Shown here one piece after another: positions 25,146 to 32,438 of a DNA stretch of 64,000 nucleotides (position 1 is its first letter; the number at the start of each line of letters is the position of its first letter). The position numbers were made by a program, and so were the translations under genes. The notes under the pieces are model-generated. The model saw only the letters and a program-made list of their open reading frames with translations. It had not been told where the DNA came from and did not search any database. The stretch comes from JAOZTV01 sp965371805 (GTDB lineage Bacteria; Acidobacteriota; Aminicenantia; UBA2199): the NCBI GenBank assembly GCA_965371805.1, contig CBDUZW010000011.1, positions 34,777-98,776 on the forward strand. The letters are read 5' to 3'.

Positions 25146-26156
25146 TTATGTTTTAATTATATTTTTGTATAGTCGCCAGGCATAATTATCTGTCATTCCA
25201 GCAATAAAATCTATAATCCTTTTTTCTTCCGGATCATTCTCCGGGAAATGGTTTATATATTTTTCAGGATCATTTCTTATAAAATCATAGATCTTAATAA
25301 GAATATTTTTAATTTTTTTTCGTTCCCTTTCTAACTCTTCGTTTCTATAAACTCTTTTAAATAAAAAATCACGCAAGTTTGATAATTCCATATAAATTTT
25401 ATCCGGCATTGCAATTATCTCTAGATCTCTCGCCAAACTTTCCTTAACAGTAGCGGTGACTATAGTATTTATCCTGCTGGAAAATGAGTTCCCAAGTAAT
25501 ATCTTAACCGAATCAGGAATATCTCCCTCTATTATAATGCCGGCTCTTTTAGCATCATCAATATCATGATTCGTATATGCAATGATATCAGATATCCTAA
25601 CTATCTGCCCCTCTAATGTCAAAGGTATCCTCTCTTTATTCTCAGGAATGATTGCTCCCTCTCCCTTTGAGTGTTTCAGTATTCCATCCCTCACTGCTCC
25701 GGATAAGTTTAGTCCCTTTCCATCCTTCTCTATTTTTTCAACAACTCTTCTGCTCTGTACAAAATGTTTGAACCCGCAATCGGATATTTCATTTAAAATG
25801 CTTTCGCCGGTATGACCAAAAGGTGTGTGACCAAGATCATGTCCTAATGCTATAGCTTCTGTGAGATCTTCATTCAGATTAAGTGCCTTTGCAATAGTTC
25901 TGCTTATCTGGCTTACCTCAAGAGTATGCGTCAATCTGGTTCTATAATGATCACTCTCCGGCTTGATAAAAACCTGAGTTTTATGTTTTAATCTTCTAAA
26001 AGATTTAGAATGAAGTATCCTGTCTCTATCCCTTTGAAATGCAGTTCTTAATAAACACTCTTCTTCAAAAACATCTCTTCTGGCATCTATACTCTTAGCA
26101 GCCAGCGGATGAAGCAATTCCTCTTTCTTTTCAAGTTCTTTTCTGATATTTTTCAT
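25146..26156 (-). CDS. dgt: Deoxyguanosinetriphosphate triphosphohydrolase-like protein
   Basis: A 336-residue HD-domain dNTPase of the short bacterial dGTPase class. Metal ligands are visible in RTRLTHTLEVSQI, ALGHDLGHTPFGHTGE and DIIAYTNHDIDDA. The N-terminus LAAKSIDARRDVFEE and FQRDRDRILHSKSFRRLKHK match the family. It hydrolyses dNTPs to deoxynucleoside and triphosphate, controlling dNTP pools. Length matches relatives annotated as dgt. Confidence 0.93.
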   Translation of the reverse strand: MKNIRKELEKKEELLHPLAAKSIDARRDVFEEECLLRTAFQRDRDRILHSKSFRRLKHKTQVFIKPESDHYRTRLTHTLEVSQISRTIAKALNLNEDLTEAIALGHDLGHTPFGHTGESILNEISDCGFKHFVQSRRVVEKIEKDGKGLNLSGAVRDGILKHSKGEGAIIPENKERIPLTLEGQIVRISDIIAYTNHDIDDAKRAGIIIEGDIPDSVKILLGNSFSSRINTIVTATVKESLARDLEIIAMPDKIYMELSNLRDFLFKRVYRNEELERERKKIKNILIKIYDFIRNDPEKYINHFPENDPEEKRIIDFIAGMTDNYAWRLYKNIIKT

Positions 26157-26222
26157 ATAAAGAATTATACTAAACTAAAATAAAAATTGCAAAATCAGAA
26201 ACCTCATTTAAACAGCAATTAT

Positions 26223-26251
26223 TTGCATAAAATATTTATTTTGGGTATTAT
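26223..26251 (+). promoter_or_regulatory. Promoter of the nth-xth fusion gene
   Basis: TTGCAT (26223-26228), 17-base spacer, TATTAT (26246-26251); a TGGAGG Shine-Dalgarno precedes ATG 26279. Confidence 0.55.
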
Positions 26252-26278
26252 TAGAAATCTCGAATGGAGGTTTTTTGA

Positions 26279-27715
26279 ATGATATTAATAGAGAATTTTT
26301 TGAAAGTTTTAGAAGAAGAAGTAAAAAAATATAAAGTACCGGTGATTGACCTGATGGCTACACAATCAGAGGATCCCTTTAAAATACTTATAGGAACAAT
26401 TCTTTCAGCGAGAACCAGGGACGATGTAACTTCTAAAGCAGTAAACCGACTTTTTGAAAATATATCCGATCCTGCTTCCCTGACACTCTTATCAATTGAA
26501 CAGATTGAAAAATTGATCTATCCTGTAGGTTTCTATAAGAATAAAGCAAAATATTTGAAAGAGCTTCCCGAATCTTTAAAAAAGTACAACAAAAAGGTAC
26601 CTGCAGATATGGAAAAATTACTCAGCCTTCCAGGAGTTGGAAGAAAAACTGCTAATCTTGTTTTAAGTACTGCATTTAAGATTCCAGCTATCTGTGTTGA
26701 CACCCATGTACATCGCATAATGAACATATGGGGTTATGTAGACACAGACACACCTCTTAAGACAGAGATGGTATTAAGAGAAAAATTACCAAAGGGTTTA
26801 TGGATGAAGGTCAATTCAATTCTGGTCGCTTTTGGTCAGGGAACATGTAAGCCTGTGTCTCCCCATTGCCATAGATGTGTTATTAAGAACTCTTGTCCTC
26901 AGCTTGGTGTAAAACCTGCAAAAACGAACAATAAACCCTCAAAAAGTAAAAAATCTAAAAAGATCATCTCATGGAATGTAAATGGGATCAGAGCTCTCGA
27001 AAAAAAAGGATTTGTTGAGATTTTGCATGACTTATCAGCAGATATTTTTGCCATCCAGGAAACAAAGGCAAATCCGTCTCAGTTGTCAGAAGAATTATTA
27101 AATGTTAATGGATATAGCTGCTATTTTGCAAGTGCACAAAAAAAGGGCTATTCAGGAGTTGCTATCTATTCAAAAGAAAAACCCATAAATGTGATTGAGG
27201 GTATCAATGATGAAGTTTTTGATTGCGAAGGCAGAACAATTACTCTTGAATATAAAGATTTTTTTCTTGTAAATGCATATTTCCCAAATGCTCAACATGA
27301 ACTTCTAAGGATTGACTATAAGTTATCATTTAATAAGACAATTTTCAATTTCATTGAAAAGTTAAAGGAAACCAAAACAGTACTATTATGTGGTGATCTT
27401 AATGTTGCCCATAAAGAAATTGATCTCAAAAACCCAAAATCCAATATGAAAAACCCGGGATTCTCTGCACAAGAGAGAAATTGGATGGATGATTTCATTA
27501 ATGCAGGATATATTGATACGTTTAGAATATTCAATCAGGAACCGGATAATTATACATGGTGGTCATATAGGTTTAATGCAAGAGAAAAGAATATTGGTTG
27601 GAGAATTGATTATTTCTGCATAAATGAGGAGAGTAAAAGTAGAATCCTTAATGCATCAATAATGTCCGGGATCAAGGGATCAGATCATTGCCCCGTAAGT
27701 GTGAATTTTGTTTGA
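26279..27715 (+). CDS. Endonuclease III-exonuclease III fusion
   Basis: A 478-residue fusion of two base-excision-repair enzymes. Residues 1-~212 are a complete endonuclease III: HhH LPGVGRKTANLV with the catalytic Lys, VDTHVHR with the catalytic Asp, and a C-x6-C-x2-C-x5-C [4Fe-4S] cluster (CKPVSPHC, CHRC, CVIKNSC). A Lys/Ser-rich linker (~213-228) joins a complete exonuclease III/AP endonuclease: SWNVNGIRALEKKG, FAIQETKA, AYFPNAQ, LCGDLNVAHKEIDL, WRIDYF and GSDHCPV. The first would remove oxidised pyrimidines and nick the AP site, the second would process the 3' end. The frame is continuous with one Shine-Dalgarno. Confidence 0.95.
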   Translation: MILIENFLKVLEEEVKKYKVPVIDLMATQSEDPFKILIGTILSARTRDDVTSKAVNRLFENISDPASLTLLSIEQIEKLIYPVGFYKNKAKYLKELPESLKKYNKKVPADMEKLLSLPGVGRKTANLVLSTAFKIPAICVDTHVHRIMNIWGYVDTDTPLKTEMVLREKLPKGLWMKVNSILVAFGQGTCKPVSPHCHRCVIKNSCPQLGVKPAKTNNKPSKSKKSKKIISWNVNGIRALEKKGFVEILHDLSADIFAIQETKANPSQLSEELLNVNGYSCYFASAQKKGYSGVAIYSKEKPINVIEGINDEVFDCEGRTITLEYKDFFLVNAYFPNAQHELLRIDYKLSFNKTIFNFIEKLKETKTVLLCGDLNVAHKEIDLKNPKSNMKNPGFSAQERNWMDDFINAGYIDTFRIFNQEPDNYTWWSYRFNAREKNIGWRIDYFCINEESKSRILNASIMSGIKGSDHCPVSVNFV

Positions 27716-27885
27716 GAAGAATATTAGTATCAACCAATATTTTTTCATGAAATTCCTTTTGCATCTCTTTATTGTTAAGATTCCTAAATTTAATATGGCT
27801 TTATATTTGCAGTATTAAGAAATTATCTAAGAATACAAAAAATTAAACTTTGGAGAACTTTTGGGACATATATTTTATTACAACT

Positions 27886-28293
27886 TTATTTGCTCCAATT
27901 TTCTGTTTTTAGTACAATTATTCTCTTAAAATGCTTTTCATTATTTGTAACTAATATCATATTATTTGAAATAGCAGTTGCTGCAATAAAAAGGTCAGAA
28001 TCATTTATTATTTGTCCTTTAGACTTTAAGTCTGCTTTTATATATCCAAATTTTTTTCCATTATTTTCATCAAAATTAATTGTATTAATATTTGCCAACA
28101 ATTCATCTATTAGTGATATATTTTCATCTTTCCGTTTGGAATTAAAAGCACCATAATAAAGTTCTGCAACAGTAATGGAAGAGATATAAATACACTCTTT
28201 ATTAATTAGATTAATTCTGTCACTTATTTGAGGATATTTATTTTTCAACCAATATATAATAATATCTGTATCTAATAGATAATTCTCTGCCAT
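27886..28293 (-). CDS. vapC: VapC-family PIN-domain toxin
   Basis: A 135-residue complete PIN domain: LLDTDIIIYWL (first Asp), ISSITVAELYYG (Glu), NDSDLFIAATAI (Asp pair) and MILVTNNEKHFKRI. It would be a ribonuclease neutralised by the antitoxin gene 5 bp upstream. Relatives cleave tRNA or rRNA. The 170-base gap to the nth-xth gene holds nothing I can identify. Confidence 0.88.
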   Translation of the reverse strand: MAENYLLDTDIIIYWLKNKYPQISDRINLINKECIYISSITVAELYYGAFNSKRKDENISLIDELLANINTINFDENNGKKFGYIKADLKSKGQIINDSDLFIAATAISNNMILVTNNEKHFKRIIVLKTENWSK

Positions 28294-28298
28294 CTTAT

Positions 28299-28562
28299 TT
28301 AAAAAATAATCCTGTCTGATCGATTATTTTTTTCTCTGTTCAATCTGATATCAGAAACTATTTCATCTGCATCACTATCATCCATCCACTTGCCACAAAA
28401 CTTATTTAAATGATTAGAGTCAGTAGAGTCATTTAGAATAATAATCCTTTTTTTTGTACTTTTAAAGTTTATTTTATTATTTATTATTATTTTTACAACA
28501 TCCGGAGGTAATACAAGATGACCATTAGACATTAAATCAGCTTCACAATTTATTGTTTTCAT
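28299..28562 (-). CDS. VapB-like antitoxin
   Basis: 87 residues from ATG 28562, chosen over 28577 because GGAGGAGGT lies immediately upstream. The N-terminal CEADLMSNGHLVLPPDVVK looks like an AbrB/SpoVT-type swapped-hairpin DNA-binding region and the C-terminal acidic part (WMDDSDADEIVSDI) would bind the PIN toxin. Position 5 bp before vapC supports the role. Confidence 0.7.
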   Translation of the reverse strand: MKTINCEADLMSNGHLVLPPDVVKIIINNKINFKSTKKRIIILNDSTDSNHLNKFCGKWMDDSDADEIVSDIRLNREKNNRSDRIIF

Positions 28563-28578
28563 ATTGACCTCCTCCAAG

Positions 28579-28620
28579 TAGTTTAAGGTGTTTTGTCATT
28601 ATTGTAACTACTCTAAACTA
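28579..28620. promoter_or_regulatory. Possible operator of the vapBC pair
   Basis: TAGTTTA (28579-28585) and TAAACTA (28614-28620) form an inverted repeat with a 28-base spacer just upstream of the antitoxin Shine-Dalgarno. Autoregulation is usual for such pairs; the repeat is short. Confidence 0.3.
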
Positions 28621-28772
28621 ATAATATAATAAATTCTAAATAAATTCAACAAATTTTTTTGTGATATCTAAAAAGACAAATCTAATCTATAATAAATTGT
28701 CATTATTAAGAACTTAACAAAAAATATAAAAAACAATACTCACTAGATTTTTATGTCTTACTGTATCGTTCA

Positions 28773-29363
28773 TTAGAAGATATTTAGACTTGCATACTCC
28801 ATTACTTTTTCTAATAGATATTTAATAAACTTGTCCAAGGCAATTTTATTTACTGATTTAAAAAATTCTGTTAGCTTGTTAGTTGATGGTTTTATTTTTT
28901 TAACCGCTTTATCTTTAGCCCGAGAAATATAGTTTTCAATAATTGAATAAAGTTCCTCAAATGCAAAAAGTATGTTTGATTGTTCAAGTTCAACTATTTC
29001 AACAGTTATTACTTCTCTGTCTATTACATTAAAGAATAAAACAAAAGGTTTTTGGAATTTTATATTAATTTCAAAAACTTTCAAAAAAATATCATTAAAT
29101 GCATTAACAATATTTCTGCTCTCAGAATGAATATAAAAAACAGATAGATCTGTTCCTGACAACCTATCAAGCCTGGCAAAGCCACCTTGGTTTTTTAATA
29201 CTTCTTTAATTGAGTCATTATTAAAGTCATATAATATAAAAGCAAATGATTTTGCCTTTTCATTTTCCAAATGTTCTCCACAAATATTGACAAATCTACT
29301 CAAAAATGTATTAAATGAATATCCAATACCATTACCTTGACCTTGTTCAAATATTGGTATCAT
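28773..29363 (-). CDS. Hypothetical protein (196 aa)
   Basis: Not recognised. The frame is well formed, with a predicted alternating beta/alpha region (FAFILYDFNNDSIKEVLKNQ, GTDLSVFYIHSE, PFVLFFNVIDREVITVEI) and a C-terminal helical half rich in Lys (ENYISRAKDKAVKKIK). No signal peptide. The FxxILYDF and LSVFYIHS strands suggest a small nucleotide- or protein-binding fold, but no motif is diagnostic. It is the last gene of the minus-strand accessory run. The gap 28578-28772 holds only the possible operator. Confidence 0.6.
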   Translation of the reverse strand: MIPIFEQGQGNGIGYSFNTFLSRFVNICGEHLENEKAKSFAFILYDFNNDSIKEVLKNQGGFARLDRLSGTDLSVFYIHSESRNIVNAFNDIFLKVFEINIKFQKPFVLFFNVIDREVITVEIVELEQSNILFAFEELYSIIENYISRAKDKAVKKIKPSTNKLTEFFKSVNKIALDKFIKYLLEKVMEYASLNIF

Positions 29364-29466
29364 AATTTTTCTTTAAGTCCTGATGAACTAATGTACATAC
29401 ACAATTGTAATTATATTTCATTTTGCAACACTCCTTTTTTTTAGTTACTTTAGTTACCTTTGCCTG

Positions 29467-29775
29467 TCAGTTATTTATTTCTTTACTATAAATCAGTCCG
29501 ACTACCGAATCATCATACTTCTTTGTTGTCTCTTCGACTCCGCAGAAGCTTCCTAATGGAACAATTCGGTTCTCCAAAGTTCCAATAAAAACAGTTCGTT
29601 TGCCCGCTACGGACTTAGACCCCGGCACGCCAGATATATTCTCACCATTTGCGAATATTCTGATATTGGCTTCCAGAAAATGAAATCCTTGACCCTGTGG
29701 GATAAGGATTATTTCGGGGCTCGATACCTTCACTTGCGTTGTGGCTGACAAACTGCCCTTGCTATGGCTTCGCAT
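29467..29775 (-). CDS. Hypothetical beta-rich protein (102 aa) in a GC-richer patch
   Basis: The frame has GAGGT eight bases before ATG 29775 and stays open for 102 codons. The product is rich in Val, Ile, Gly and Ser in a beta pattern (ANIRIFANGENISGVPGSKS). Base composition here (about 29480-29880) is visibly less AT-rich than its surroundings, which suggests a different origin. Function unknown. Confidence 0.5.
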   Translation of the reverse strand: MRSHSKGSLSATTQVKVSSPEIILIPQGQGFHFLEANIRIFANGENISGVPGSKSVAGKRTVFIGTLENRIVPLGSFCGVEETTKKYDDSVVGLIYSKEINN

Positions 29776-29789
29776 GAATTGTTACCTCA

Positions 29790-29882
29790 TCATACGCATA
29801 GTTTATTTCCGTGCCGGTGGTTAGCCGTTACACGTTCCGGATTGTCCGGTTTGCTTATATCAGCTTTGCTTGGCGCACTCAT
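29790..29882 (-). CDS. Small ORF (30 aa) with strong ribosome binding site
   Basis: AAAGGAGG is placed 4 bases before ATG 29882; the frame reads MSAPSKADISKPDNPERVTA and ends at TGA 29790, 14 bases before the next ORF. It may be the start of a longer gene broken by a frameshift: reading the next frame from about 29817 gives TGTEINYAYDEVTIHAKP before a stop. Either a small protein or a damaged gene start. Confidence 0.4.
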   Translation of the reverse strand: MSAPSKADISKPDNPERVTANHRHGNKLCV

Positions 29883-30020
29883 CTTTCCTCCTTTTAAGTT
29901 TTTCAGTATTCCCAAAAGTTTTTAAAGTAAAACTTATAAAACCCTTTATATAATAGGCAATTGTCTATTGTTCTTTTTATTAAAATCTTCAAAATATCAA
30001 TATGTTTTTTCATTCAATTA

Positions 30021-30266
30021 TTAACAGATCTTGAGTTGATTGATGGTATCTGATTTCTCTACCAAAACAAAAAATCTTACCGAGTAGTTCCCATCTCTTA
30101 ATTGTTTTTTATCAAGAGAACTCCTATATGTAAGTCTTTCATCACCGATCATAATATTTCCAGAATAATAGAAAGTCAATGGAATAAAAACAATATTATA
30201 ATCAATGTAAATAATATTATCGCTTTTTAGATTCTTGAAATTATTTAGATCAATCTTGTCTGTCAT
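30021..30266 (-). CDS. Hypothetical protein (81 aa)
   Basis: A short basic/hydrophobic protein with alternating beta-like strands (NIIYIDYNIVFIPLTFYYSG, NYSVRFFVLVEKSD). No signal, transmembrane or known motif. Same strand and spacing as its neighbours, so possibly in the same transcript. The gap 29883-30020 shows no gene. Confidence 0.45.
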   Translation of the reverse strand: MTDKIDLNNFKNLKSDNIIYIDYNIVFIPLTFYYSGNIMIGDERLTYRSSLDKKQLRDGNYSVRFFVLVEKSDTINQLKIC

Positions 30267-30313
30267 CTATTTATCTTATAAAGTAAATTTCCAATTTGAT
30301 ACATCCGTTATAT

Positions 30314-30784
30314 CTAAATCTCCAATTCCTTTCTAATTCTATTTTTAACAAGAGGAACTAGTTTTGATAAATTGCTGTTTGCATCGTCAAGATTTCTAGT
30401 TTCACAGGAAGAAATAAAAGATTCCATAAGTTCAATCTCATCTTCATACCCATAAAGCAAAAAATTACTCCTGGCATTTTCCAGCATTGCAAGAAAACCT
30501 TTTCCTTCAAAAGGTGCACTATTTTTCTGAATAAAAAACCATACCGGCAAAAACGATTTAAGCGATTCTAATCTATATTCAAGACGTTTCTGAGCAACAT
30601 CCTTTCTACGGTTTAAATATCCTGTAACAAACCATCCAACAGCAATAATAAAAGCTGAAATTAATGAAATCAAGTTTGATGCCGTCATTGTTTGTTCTGA
30701 ACTTTTAGTGCTATCGCCACAACCATACATAAAAACTATTCCTAAAATTAAAAAAATCATCAAATAAAATTCTTTTTTTCTCAA
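30314..30784 (-). CDS. Hypothetical lipoprotein or membrane protein (156 aa)
   Basis: An N-terminal hydrophobic segment ends in a lipobox-like FMYGCGDS, so it could be a lipoprotein. A second hydrophobic stretch (SLISAFIIAVGWFVTGYL, residues ~41-60) is followed by a basic helical C-terminal domain (NRRKDVAQKRLEYRLESLK). This resembles small single-pass proteins with a cytoplasmic coiled coil. No function recognised. Confidence 0.65.
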   Translation of the reverse strand: MRKKEFYLMIFLILGIVFMYGCGDSTKSSEQTMTASNLISLISAFIIAVGWFVTGYLNRRKDVAQKRLEYRLESLKSFLPVWFFIQKNSAPFEGKGFLAMLENARSNFLLYGYEDEIELMESFISSCETRNLDDANSNLSKLVPLVKNRIRKELEI

Positions 30785-30820
30785 TTTAATCTCCTCTCTT
30801 ATAGTTCATTTTCCTTATTA

Positions 30821-31315
30821 TTACCCAAGCATATCTATTATAATAAGAAAAAGAAATGCAGAAACAATAGAAACACCTAACATAAAATTGCCTCTTCTAT
30901 CTTCTCCCTTCACTAATGCCATTATTCCAATTATTAAACCAATGATTGGAAATATAATAGAAATAAAAATATCAGATACTGATGCAATTTTTGTTTTTAG
31001 TCCAACAATTTTTTCAGAATTTGAACCTAAATCACTACCACAATGCTTACACTTAACTGCAATACTTAAGATCTCTTCTCCGCAAAATTTACATTTTTTT
31101 GTCTCTTCAGTCATAATTTGTTTTTCATTTTCTTCTACTGTTAAATATTGTTTTTCCTCTTTTTCTATGATTTTGGGAATAGTTGAAATAATTTTACTCC
31201 CATTTTTTTTTAAAGATGATCTGCAAGATGGACATCTATCAGCTTGTTCTGGAACTTCATTCTTACAAAATGAACAAATATAATAGTTCGATAATTCATT
31301 TTTTTCTTCAATCAT
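30821..31315 (-). CDS. Double zinc-ribbon membrane protein
   Basis: A 164-residue protein with two zinc ribbons: CSFCKNEVPEQADRCPSC near residue 15 and CKFCGEEILSIAVKCKHCGS near residue 77, followed by two hydrophobic segments (~115-137 and ~144-162). The second ribbon is introduced by MTEETKKC, the same words that start three neighbouring genes, as if one such gene had been fused behind another ribbon. Function unknown; cytoplasmic ribbon anchored to the membrane. Confidence 0.75.
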   Translation of the reverse strand: MIEEKNELSNYYICSFCKNEVPEQADRCPSCRSSLKKNGSKIISTIPKIIEKEEKQYLTVEENEKQIMTEETKKCKFCGEEILSIAVKCKHCGSDLGSNSEKIVGLKTKIASVSDIFISIIFPIIGLIIGIMALVKGEDRRGNFMLGVSIVSAFLFLIIIDMLG

Positions 31316-31363
31316 ATCTTTTCTCCTTTTTTTTATTTAATAAAATTTTATATTAACTATAAC

Positions 31364-31811
31364 TTATAACTCAGCATATTCCATTCCTGAAAAGAAATAT
31401 AATCCAAATAATACGCACCAAACTATAAAATATGCATTATTCTGTTTTAATATTTTAGCTCTTTTAAATAGATATACGGAACCAACCATCCTCCACCCTT
31501 TTTTGAAACATCATGTCCTGCTTTTTTTAGAATATTTTCATCCAAAGTTCCAAGACAAATATTTAATGCCAATGTGATCCACCAGAAAGTATCAATAGAG
31601 ATTTCTGTTAAACCACTTAAGAAACCTTCCAGGAAGGTACCAATTAATGGAGCAAAGCAAGTACCCATATGATATTATTATTAACGACATCACCTGTTAA
31701 TGAATATGAATTCTGACTTTCACTTAAATTACTCCCGCAATGTTTACATTTTATTGCAATCTTTAAGATCGTTTCACCACAATATTGGCATTTTTTTGTT
31801 TCTTCTGTCAT
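31364..31811 (-). pseudogene. Zinc-ribbon membrane protein with two frameshifts
   Basis: From ATG 31811 (Shine-Dalgarno GGAGA) the frame gives MTEETKKCQYCGETILKI and a ribbon, then stops at 31644. A one-base deletion near 31657 restores the continuation FAPLIGTFLEGFLSGLTEIS..FWWITLALNICLGTLDE. A second near 31478-31481 restores YLFKRAKILKQNNAYFIVW up to TAA 31364. The combined order (ribbon, helix, ALNI..DE, WLVPxYLFKRAK, last helix) matches a common family of zinc-ribbon membrane proteins, which is why I join the pieces. Confidence 0.75.
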
Positions 31812-31833
31812 AGATATTCTCCAAATATTTATT

Positions 31834-32412
31834 CTATTTAATAGTGAATTTTTCAATATTTGTAAAAATCACTTCAAATTCAGGTTCTTCTAATGAACCA
31901 TTTTCTGTAAGTGATCTTTCATATATTCCTTTTTTTTCATCTTTAATAAATATACCGGAAAAATATACAAAATCATCTACTGCAAGGTCAGATATTTGGT
32001 TGTAGACCTTTGATCCTTTTTTTGGTAACGAATTAGGAATTATTTTGTTATATGTATGATAAGAGACATCATTTAAGCTCCTATCAAAATATAGATTACT
32101 TTCAATCTTTAACTCAACTGTAGCGCCTCCCTGATCAGTATAAATAGACTTTACTATACCGACCCATTTTGTAAATTTTTCATTTTTTTTTACAAATTGT
32201 TTTGTATAATTGTTTGCATTTACCCAAATTGCAGATTTTTTTATATCATTTGGTGCAGCATCATATGATTTGTAGAAATTCCATCTTTTGCTTTCAAAAT
32301 CTTTTTGAATTTGAGGAGCATAACTATGTGCCTTGTCCCAAATATTTGGGCCACAATTAGTAAATCCAATTAAAACTAATACAAAAAATACTAAATAACA
32401 TTTTTTTTTCAT
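31834..32412 (-). CDS. Hypothetical lipoprotein (192 aa)
   Basis: Signal peptide with lipobox (VLIGFTNCGPN; Cys20). The mature part contains WVGIVKSIYTDQGGATVELK and DLAVDDFVYFSGIFIKDEKK, which look like beta-barrel strands of an OB-like fold. No catalytic motif. It lies 26 bp after the 598-residue zinc-ribbon/MORN gene and 22 bp before the broken ribbon gene. Confidence 0.7.
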   Translation of the reverse strand: MKKKCYLVFFVLVLIGFTNCGPNIWDKAHSYAPQIQKDFESKRWNFYKSYDAAPNDIKKSAIWVNANNYTKQFVKKNEKFTKWVGIVKSIYTDQGGATVELKIESNLYFDRSLNDVSYHTYNKIIPNSLPKKGSKVYNQISDLAVDDFVYFSGIFIKDEKKGIYERSLTENGSLEEPEFEVIFTNIEKFTIK

Positions 32413-32438
32413 TTTATATCCTCCAGTTATGAATAATG

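Noticed and set aside
29700..29890. Integron attC-like element in the GC-richer patch
   Set aside because: A TAACAATTC stretch is present but no matching imperfect inverted arms with core GTT/AAC sites could be aligned.
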